Part shown: positions 1-4,126 of the stretch, piece by piece
How the letters are laid out: the number at the start of each line of letters is the position of its first letter
How positions within the stretch are numbered: the first letter of the stretch is position 1
DNA from: Neisseriaceae bacterium
GTDB lineage: Bacteria; Pseudomonadota; Gammaproteobacteria; Burkholderiales; Neisseriaceae
Assembly: GCA_030146285.1 (NCBI GenBank)
Contig: JASLBZ010000147.1
Coordinates: forward strand, 1-6,278
Length of the DNA stretch: 6,278 nucleotides
Reading direction: 5' to 3'
Notes under the pieces: generated by a model
Database searches by the model: none
What the model saw: only the letters and a program-made list of their open reading frames with translations
Told to the model about the DNA's origin: nothing
Position numbers and translations under genes: made by a program

Positions 1-581
1 CGCAAGTATCGCAATACCACTTCACAAGTCACATCAGCTCGAATATTCACCAGTTCAAAGTCCATATACGAACCAACTTGGTCTTCTTCGTAAGACAAAG
101 AAGATGCCACTTGAGCACGCTCTTCTTCGTCACGCGTACTCAATGCTTCAGAAACCACACTGATGGGCAAATCGGGGGCCAATTCGGCCAACTCATCAGC
201 GTCCAAATCTTCAACAGCAGCCAAGAGCTCACCAGCCCCCATGCTTTCAATCAACGTTTCACGAACAGCATCTGAAACCTCTAGTAACACATCACCATCT
301 TCATCAGGATGTGCTAACTTCCAAACAACAATCCGCTCTTGCAATGGCAAAGACTCTAAAACATACGCCATATCTGCAGGGTGTAACTCATGCAAAACTT
401 CAATTAAGCGCTCATGCGCAGCACTAACTTCATCATCAATTTTGACATCAATTTTTTTTTGGTTCGCAATTTGCACATACCAGGGCAATAGCAATTCAGC
501 CAAATGATGAATGTTATCAATGTCAATGGCTGGGCGCTCGTGTTCAATATCGGTGCTCGTTATTTTTCTATTTTCAGTCAT
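1..581 (-). CDS. mgtE: Magnesium transporter/channel MgtE, N-terminal part (runs off the left edge)
   Basis: Reading the minus strand from the ATG at 581 gives 193 complete codons with no stop, then the window ends. Residues about 55-160 form a helical, acidic domain typical of MgtE_N, including LHPADMAYVLESLP (66-79) and repeated EVSD/VEDLDADELAEL segments. From about 164 the pattern YEEDQVGSYMDFELVNIRADVT matches the entry into the first CBS domain. In the family these two cytosolic domains sense Mg2+ and gate the C-terminal membrane pore; the second CBS domain and the pore are outside the window. The start is supported by an AAAGGG Shine-Dalgarno (588-593) 6 nt upstream and a promoter further up. 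A run of nine A (T 452-460 on the plus strand) encodes part of NQKKID. The family assignment is firm; transport itself is inferred because the pore is not visible. Confidence 0.9.
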   Translation of the reverse strand, partial: MTENRKITSTDIEHERPAIDIDNIHHLAELLLPWYVQIANQKKIDVKIDDEVSAAHERLIEVLHELHPADMAYVLESLPLQERIVVWKLAHPDEDGDVLLEVSDAVRETLIESMGAGELLAAVEDLDADELAELAPDLPISVVSEALSTRDEEERAQVASSLSYEEDQVGSYMDFELVNIRADVTCEVVLRYL

Positions 582-660
582 GGGTTACCCTTTACTTAGC
601 ATTGAAGCCATCTGAATGATGATTTTTTATTGATTTTTTTCAAGTTCAGAAGACTGCCGC

Positions 661-688
661 ATTATACACGCGCCCAGACTATTACCAA
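661..688 (-). promoter_or_regulatory. Sigma70-type promoter of mgtE
   Basis: On the minus strand there is a perfect -10 box TATAAT (666 to 661) and a TTGGTA -35 (688 to 683, 4 of 6 matches to TTGACA) with a 16-nt spacer. The -10 is preceded by TGTG and followed by GC-rich sequence. Transcription would start near 654 and give a leader of about 70 nt before the mgtE ATG. I saw no strong hairpin or known Mg2+ riboswitch pattern in that leader. Confidence 0.65.
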
Positions 689-830
689 ACAAGCTTTTTG
701 TTACAAATATCCTTCAAAAATCACAGACTTCTTTCTCTAGGATTGCACTTGAAACCAACTGTTGTCGCACCATTAAGACGCATTTATTGCCAATTAACCC
801 AGTTCACTAGAAGCGTCACAAAAATTCTAC

Positions 831-839
831 TATTATAAA
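831..839 (+). promoter_or_regulatory. Possible -10 region of the first pilin gene
   Basis: TATTAT (831-836) overlaps TATAAA (834-839), about 40-45 nt before the pilin ATG at 880. I could not find a convincing -35 box at 16-18 nt. No sigma54 signature (TGGCAC-N5-TTGC), as used by some pilin genes, is visible. Only the AT-rich -10 is supported, so this is a weak call. Confidence 0.25.
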
Positions 840-879
840 ATGACAAATACTTTAAAATTAATCAGCGAGCCATACATAA

Positions 880-1302
880 ATGAAAAATCAGCAATCTGGT
901 TTTACTTTGATTGAAGTGATGATTATTGTGGTCATCCTCGGGACTTTGGCTGCTATTGCCTATCCAAACTACACCAAATTCGTCAAAGATGGTCACTTAA
1001 CCAAAGCCAAGAGCAACATACTGGCCATTGATCAAAGCATGCAGCGTTATTACTCTCAAAAAAGTACGTTTATCAATGCCAGTATTCCTACCAATTTACA
1101 AACAACAGAAAAGTTTGATTTTGCTTTGGCCACAACAGCTGATGGTAGTGCTTGCCATTTAACCGAAACTGGCAGTGACAAATATTGCATTATCGCTAGA
1201 CCTAATGAAGACTACAAAGAACAGGAAACTCGAACACTCATTCGCAGTGAGCTAGGCCAAATATATCTTTGCAGCAGCCCAACCAGTTGCAAACTTCAAT
1301 AA
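880..1302 (+). CDS. Type IV minor pilin, PilE-type
   Basis: This 140-residue prepilin has a 7-residue leader ending in Gly (KNQQSG), the prepilin peptidase site G7/F8, and the class III signature FTLIEVMIIVVILGTLAAIAYPNY with the conserved Glu at mature position 5 (E12). The hydrophobic N-terminal helix would anchor it in the inner membrane and pack it into the pilus core. The helix continues through TKAKSNILAIDQSMQRYYSQ, the usual minor-pilin pattern. Four cysteines follow: C92, C103, C131 and C137; the last two would close a C-terminal D-loop. By hand count the mature protein has 13 Lys/Arg and 13 Asp/Glu, so it is about neutral. The ribosome site is weak (GCGAG at 865-869, 10 nt before ATG). 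It is transcribed away from mgtE, and a comP-like pilin of the same length follows. Which minor pilin it corresponds to (pilus assembly, adhesion or DNA uptake) I cannot say. Confidence 0.85.
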   Translation: MKNQQSGFTLIEVMIIVVILGTLAAIAYPNYTKFVKDGHLTKAKSNILAIDQSMQRYYSQKSTFINASIPTNLQTTEKFDFALATTADGSACHLTETGSDKYCIIARPNEDYKEQETRTLIRSELGQIYLCSSPTSCKLQ

Positions 1303-1325
1303 AACCCACATAGCCCGGCAACTTG

Positions 1326-1360
1326 CTTCATCTTTAAGCCCAGTATCCTTAAAGATGAAG
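1326..1360 (+). terminator. 13-bp perfect hairpin after the first pilin gene
   Basis: CTTCATCTTTAAG (1326-1338) and CTTAAAGATGAAG (1348-1360) are perfect reverse complements around a 9-nt loop, beginning 24 nt after the pilin stop codon. Two G-U pairs could extend the base. The position suggests transcription termination or 3'-end protection of the pilin mRNA. The downstream sequence (TGTGTGGCTGCC) lacks a U-tract, so it is not a classical intrinsic terminator. It does not resemble any uptake-sequence dialect that I know. Confidence 0.45.
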
Positions 1361-1524
1361 TGTGTGGCTGCCCCTCACTAACACTCGCTACCACTTTATT
1401 TACTTTTTGCTCTATTCACTCATTCAATCTTACTTAACTTAACTTCTCTTTGTATTCAAATTTTTTCTTGTTCTATTCTAGTAAAACTTAACATCCAACG
1501 CAGAAACTCATTTTGCACAACACC

Positions 1525-1611
1525 ATCCCATTGTTACCCAATAAACCTTTGTTTCTTTTTGGTTTATTAAAAAAACGGCAATTCATGTCGATGAATCAAC
1601 AACAATGGGAT
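1525..1611 (+). promoter_or_regulatory. Nested inverted repeats in the comP leader, possible translational control
   Basis: Three perfect inverted repeats are arranged like a three-way junction. The outer stem pairs ATCCCATTGTT (1525-1535) with AACAATGGGAT (1601-1611), 11 bp. The first inner stem pairs AATAAACC (1540-1547) with GGTTTATT (1561-1568) around a 13-nt loop. The second pairs ATTCAT (1581-1586) with ATGAAT (1591-1596) around GTCG. The right arm of the outer stem contains GGGA (1607-1610), the most plausible Shine-Dalgarno for the ATG at 1619 (8-nt spacing), so folding would hide it. The pairing is seen directly; control of comP translation is inferred. A small mobile repeat with 11-bp terminal repeats is an alternative, but no target-site duplication is visible. 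Confidence 0.5.
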
Positions 1612-1614
1612 TGA
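1585..1614 (+). CDS. Possible 9-codon upstream reading frame in the comP leader
   Basis: An ATG at 1585 opens the frame MSMNQQQWD, which stops with TGA at 1612-1614, four bases before the comP ATG. A second in-frame ATG lies at 1591. The start is inside the second inner hairpin, and the frame runs through the whole right arm of the outer stem. Ribosomes translating it would therefore unfold that stem and could reinitiate at comP. No good Shine-Dalgarno precedes it (only ACGGC near 1575-1579), so translation is uncertain. Confidence 0.25.
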   Translation: MSMNQQQWD

Positions 1615-1618
1615 AGTC

Positions 1619-2041
1619 ATGCAAACCACACACAAAAAAAAATGGGGATTCACCATTATTGAGATGATGATTGTTCTGGTTATTTTATCAACAGTCGTGC
1701 TATTGGTAAGCCCAAGTTATATTCGCGTCACCCGAACAGTGCGTCTACAAGAAGCCAAGATCGCATTGATTCAAAATGCCAAATTTTTAGATCGGTATTA
1801 TTTCCAAAAAAAAACCTACAAAAAAACCTCCACCACTTGGCCTAAATTACCCATCAAAGAAACTGACTTTTTCAATATTCAGTTTACTGGCGTGGCTCGT
1901 GGTGTTTTGCCCAACCGTTTTCGTTTGCGAGCGGTTGCCAAAGAGCATTACGATGAGAGTCGTTATATTACTTTAGATCAAGATTCTATCTTATTGCTGT
2001 GCGAAAAAATCAAAAACAGCACCCGTTGCAAACCCTATTAA
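1619..2041 (+). CDS. comP: ComP-like type IV minor pilin, probable DNA uptake sequence receptor
   Basis: This 140-residue prepilin has a basic leader (MQTTHKKKWG), cleavage between G10 and F11, the helix FTIIEMMIVLVILSTVVLLV and Glu at mature position 5 (E15). The region after the helix closely resembles Neisseria ComP as I recall it: NAKFLDRYYFQKKTYKKTSTTWPKLPIKE (about 53-81) and FTGVARGVLPNRFRLRAVA (89-107), against the ComP motifs TSTKWPSLPIKE and LNGIARGAL. ComP is the minor pilin that binds DUS-containing DNA during transformation. By hand count the mature part has 22 Lys/Arg and 11 Asp/Glu, strongly basic as expected for a DNA binder. Only two cysteines remain (C128, C137): the Cys of the FCIRLNG motif is Asn86 here, and the C-terminal region is short. 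A9 tracts lie at 1634-1642 and 1806-1814, and A7 at 1820-1826. The ribosome site is weak and lies in a predicted stem. The pilin call is near certain; ComP orthology is likely. Confidence 0.8.
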   Translation: MQTTHKKKWGFTIIEMMIVLVILSTVVLLVSPSYIRVTRTVRLQEAKIALIQNAKFLDRYYFQKKTYKKTSTTWPKLPIKETDFFNIQFTGVARGVLPNRFRLRAVAKEHYDESRYITLDQDSILLLCEKIKNSTRCKPY

Positions 2042-2117
2042 TGGCTTAATGCTGAACAAAATAAATAAAATATTGGGCATAAAATTCATCCTGTTTCGCT
2101 CACAAGCATAGAAGCAC

Positions 2118-2144
2118 ATCTCATTCTGCGTTAGAATAAGAGAT
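2118..2144 (+). terminator. Hairpin after comP, possible terminator
   Basis: ATCTC-ATTCT (2118-2127) pairs with AGAAT-AA-GAGAT (2133-2144): ten base pairs, a 2-nt bulge on the right arm and a 5-nt GCGTT loop. It lies about 75 nt after the comP stop and just before a promoter candidate for the next gene. The tail (TGTTTACATT) is only modestly T-rich and the stem is AT-rich, so termination would be weak. Confidence 0.35.
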
Positions 2145-2146
2145 TG

Positions 2147-2174
2147 TTTACATTATACGACTGTTATTTATTAA
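2147..2174 (+). promoter_or_regulatory. Possible promoter of the ybeD-lipB-lipA cluster
   Basis: TTTACA (2147-2152, 5 of 6 to TTGACA) is followed after 16 nt by TATTAA (2169-2174, 4 of 6 to TATAAT), about 33 nt before the first start codon of the cluster. The area is very AT-rich, so other -10 choices such as TATACG (2154-2159) exist. Confidence 0.35.
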
Positions 2175-2207
2175 TAAAAGTCTTTATTTATAAAGAGTTA
2201 CGCCATC

Positions 2208-2480
2208 ATGTCAGACGAACAAAAAGAATCATTAATCGAGTTCCCATGTAACTTTCCCATTAAGGCAATGGGCATACAACATCCTGAATATGAAGAAATC
2301 ATTTTAAAGCTGATTCAAGAGCATGCGCCGGATACAACCCATGAGCACATCAGTACTCGCGCAAGCAGCAAAGGCAATTATTTAGGTACAACAGTACAAG
2401 TGTGGGCGGAAAATCAAGAACAATTGGACAATATTTACCGTGCATTAACCAATCATGAATTGGTTAAAGTGGTTTACTAA
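2208..2480 (+). CDS. ybeD: YbeD-like protein (DUF493 / UPF0250 family)
   Basis: This is a small 90-residue soluble protein of the usual family length. The N-terminal SLIEFPCNFPIKAMG (8-22) is the hallmark of DUF493. Further on, HISTRASSKGNYLGTTVQVWAENQEQLDNIYRALTNHELVKVVY matches the conserved second half, which in the E. coli YbeD structure forms an ACT-like alpha/beta fold. The biochemical role is unknown. The family is often found next to lipB, which suggests a link to lipoylation, possibly regulatory. An AAGAG ribosome site lies at 2193-2197, 10 nt before ATG. The stop codon abuts the lipB start with no gap, so the two are probably translationally coupled. Confidence 0.88.
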   Translation: MSDEQKESLIEFPCNFPIKAMGIQHPEYEEIILKLIQEHAPDTTHEHISTRASSKGNYLGTTVQVWAENQEQLDNIYRALTNHELVKVVY

Positions 2481-3083
2481 ATGAAATTGAAGCACTTAGG
2501 CTTGGTTGACTACCAACCCACATTCGCTGCCATGCAAGATTTCACCAACAGTAGAACACCCGATACTGAAGATGAGCTGTGGGTATTACAACACCCACCT
2601 GTTTTCACGCAAGGCATGGCAGGCAAAGTTGAGCACATACTGATGCCAACAGAGATTCCGGTCATTCAAATTGACCGTGGTGGCCAAGTGACTTATCACG
2701 GGCCTGGCCAGCTGATTGTCTATACCCTAATTGATTTCAAACGTCGTAAAACCAGTGTCCGTGATCTTGTACATCGTTTAGAAAATAGCATTATCGCGAC
2801 TTTGAAAACATTGGGAATTGAAGCTTACAGTGAAGATGCTCGACCGGGTGTTTATGTCAATGGTCGTAAGATTGCATCTCTTGGGCTACGCATTAAAAAT
2901 GGTTCGGTCTATCATGGTTTGAGTCTAAACGTAGATATGGATTTAGAACCATTTCATGTCATTAACCCTTGTGGTTATTCTGGACTGGAAATGGTGCAAA
3001 TACGAGATTTGCTAACCCCTTGCCCCGATATCAATACCGTAGCAGATGAACTTACTTGTCAGTTACAACATTATTTAGCTTAA
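2481..3083 (+). CDS. lipB: Octanoyl-[acyl carrier protein]:protein N-octanoyltransferase LipB
   Basis: This enzyme (EC 2.3.1.181) transfers octanoate from acyl carrier protein to the lipoyl-domain lysine of pyruvate and 2-oxoglutarate dehydrogenase E2 and of glycine-cleavage H protein, in the cytosol. It has 200 residues, close to the family norm. The substrate loop RGGQVTYHGPGQ (66-77), the catalytic lysine in GRKIASLGLRI (K130) and the thioester-forming cysteine in INPCGYSGLE (C164) are all present, so it should be active. The HPPVFTQG motif at 38-45 is also typical. ATG 2481 directly follows the TAA of the upstream gene; there is no separate Shine-Dalgarno beyond sequence inside that gene, which again suggests coupling. 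The sequence, including KRRKTSVRDLV and ENSIIATL, resembles Neisseria LipB as I remember it. Confidence 0.96.
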   Translation: MKLKHLGLVDYQPTFAAMQDFTNSRTPDTEDELWVLQHPPVFTQGMAGKVEHILMPTEIPVIQIDRGGQVTYHGPGQLIVYTLIDFKRRKTSVRDLVHRLENSIIATLKTLGIEAYSEDARPGVYVNGRKIASLGLRIKNGSVYHGLSLNVDMDLEPFHVINPCGYSGLEMVQIRDLLTPCPDINTVADELTCQLQHYLA

Positions 3084-3098
3084 GAAAGAATTGTCATC

Positions 3099-4055
3099 AT
3101 GAGTCAGCACGATAACTCTCAAGGCGTGAAACACAAAGGCGCAGCCAAAACAGCACGCATCCCGATTAAGATTATTCCTTTGGAAACCAAGCTCAAAAAG
3201 CCTGAGTGGATTCGTGCCAAACTGCCTAGCGGCGGCAAGTTTCAAGAAATCAAACGTATTTTACGTGATCAAAAATTGCATACGGTTTGTGAAGAAGCAA
3301 CCTGCCCTAATATTGGCGAGTGCTTTAGCAAAGGTACTGCAACGTTCATGATTATGGGTGATATTTGTACTCGTCGTTGTCCATTTTGCGATGTCGGTCA
3401 TGGCCGTCCAAACCCATTGGATGAAAATGAACCTCGATACCTAGCAGAAACAGTAGCAGCCTTAAAATTGCGCTATGTTGTGATTACGTCTGTGGATCGT
3501 GATGACTTACGTGATGGCGGTGCAGAGCATTTTGCAAACTGCATTAAAGAAATTCGTCAATTAAGTCCGGATACTCAAATTGAAATCTTGGTTCCTGATT
3601 TTCGTGGTCGCCTAGATATCGCTTTGGATATCTTAGCGCAGACCCCTCCTGATGTGATGAACCACAACTTAGAAACAGCACCACGTTTATACAAACAAGC
3701 TCGTCCAGGTTCTGATTTCCAGCACAGTTTAGATTTATTAAAACGCTATAAAGAAATGATGCCAGAAGTTGCAACCAAATCAGGCATTATGGTCGGTCTA
3801 GGTGAAACGGATGAAGAAATCCGTGAAGTGATGCAACAAATGCGTGCGCACAATATCGATATGATTACGGTTGGTCAATATTTGCAACCATCAGACAGCC
3901 ACTTGCCTGTTTTGCGTTATGTAACACCAACACAATTTAAGATTTTTGAAACAGAAGCATATGAGATGGGCTTTAAGCATGCTGCCATTGGCGCCATGGT
4001 TCGATCTAGCTACCATGCTGATGAACAAGCTGAAAATGCAGGTTTTGTTGCTTAA
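3099..4055 (+). CDS. lipA: Lipoyl synthase LipA (radical SAM)
   Basis: This enzyme (EC 2.8.1.8) inserts two sulfur atoms at C6 and C8 of protein-bound octanoyl groups, completing the lipoyl cofactor after LipB. It has 318 residues. The auxiliary 4Fe-4S cluster motif C64-x4-C69-x5-C75 (CEEATCPNIGEC), which is consumed as the sulfur donor, and the radical SAM motif C90-x3-C94-x2-C97 (CTRRCPFC) are both intact. So is the C-terminal RSSYHADEQ (302-310), whose serine ligates the auxiliary cluster. Family segments VVITSVDRDDLRDGGA, ILVPDFRG and GIMVGLGET are all visible. It begins 15 nt after lipB with an AAGAAAG ribosome site just before. It ends shortly before a hairpin terminator that carries an uptake sequence. 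The N-terminal 20 residues are polar and poorly conserved, as usual. Confidence 0.97.
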   Translation: MSQHDNSQGVKHKGAAKTARIPIKIIPLETKLKKPEWIRAKLPSGGKFQEIKRILRDQKLHTVCEEATCPNIGECFSKGTATFMIMGDICTRRCPFCDVGHGRPNPLDENEPRYLAETVAALKLRYVVITSVDRDDLRDGGAEHFANCIKEIRQLSPDTQIEILVPDFRGRLDIALDILAQTPPDVMNHNLETAPRLYKQARPGSDFQHSLDLLKRYKEMMPEVATKSGIMVGLGETDEEIREVMQQMRAHNIDMITVGQYLQPSDSHLPVLRYVTPTQFKIFETEAYEMGFKHAAIGAMVRSSYHADEQAENAGFVA

Positions 4056-4064
4056 TGTCTTATC

Positions 4065-4098
4065 AGGCTACCTTTTTTCAGGTAGCCTTATCTTTATT
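4065..4098 (+). terminator. Intrinsic terminator after lipA, built from an inverted uptake sequence
   Basis: AGGCTACCT (4065-4073) and AGGTAGCCT (4080-4088) form a 9-bp perfect stem with loop TTTTTC, followed by the T-rich TATCTTTATTT. It begins 9 nt after the lipA stop. Inverted pairs of DNA uptake sequences serving as terminators are well known in Neisseria, and this fits that layout, although the left copy has lost its last three bases (TTT instead of GAA). No clear promoter fits between it and ppx, so ppx is probably read through it or from a promoter inside lipA. Confidence 0.75.
4077..4088 (-). repeat. DNA uptake sequence, AG-eik dialect (perfect 12-mer)
   Basis: Read on the minus strand this is AGGCTACCTGAA, identical to the 12-base AG-eikDUS described for Eikenella among the neisserial uptake-sequence dialects (from memory of the published dialect set). 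The conserved CTG core is present. A partial inverted copy (9 of 12) forms the other arm of the hairpin. It is the only perfect DUS I found on either strand. A single copy in 6.3 kb suggests the dialect but does not prove it. Confidence 0.7.
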
Positions 4099-4126
4099 TC
4101 TCCCTCCAAAAAAGAGAAGTCCTGTC

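Larger units (their letters stand above)
1303..1618 (+). other. Intergenic region between the two pilin genes
   Basis: These 316 bases contain no reading frame of convincing size. They hold a 13-bp perfect hairpin just after the first pilin gene (1326-1360). A pyrimidine-rich, AT-rich stretch (about 1375-1480) follows, in which the best promoter candidate is weak: TTGTAT 1450-1455, 18 nt, TATTCT 1474-1479. A set of nested inverted repeats (1525-1611) ends 7 nt before the next start codon. The size and structure suggest that the second pilin gene has its own control rather than being a simple operon partner of the first. Confidence 0.6.

Noticed and set aside
78..507. Plus-strand open frames opposite mgtE.
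   Set aside because: The minus strand encodes a clear MgtE protein through the whole stretch; the plus-strand products are Ser/Thr-rich shadows without family features.
1525..1611. The comP leader repeats as a MITE with 11-bp terminal repeats.
   Set aside because: No target-site duplication flanks it and its right end coincides with the ribosome site; a regulatory leader is the simpler reading, although a genome-wide copy count would settle it.
4055..4126. An upstream ATG at 4055 overlapping the lipA stop could start ppx 24 codons earlier.
   Set aside because: The added residues are not like the family N-terminus, the stretch includes the lipA terminator hairpin, and ATG 4127 has a good ribosome site and a typical start just before the DLGSNSF motif.
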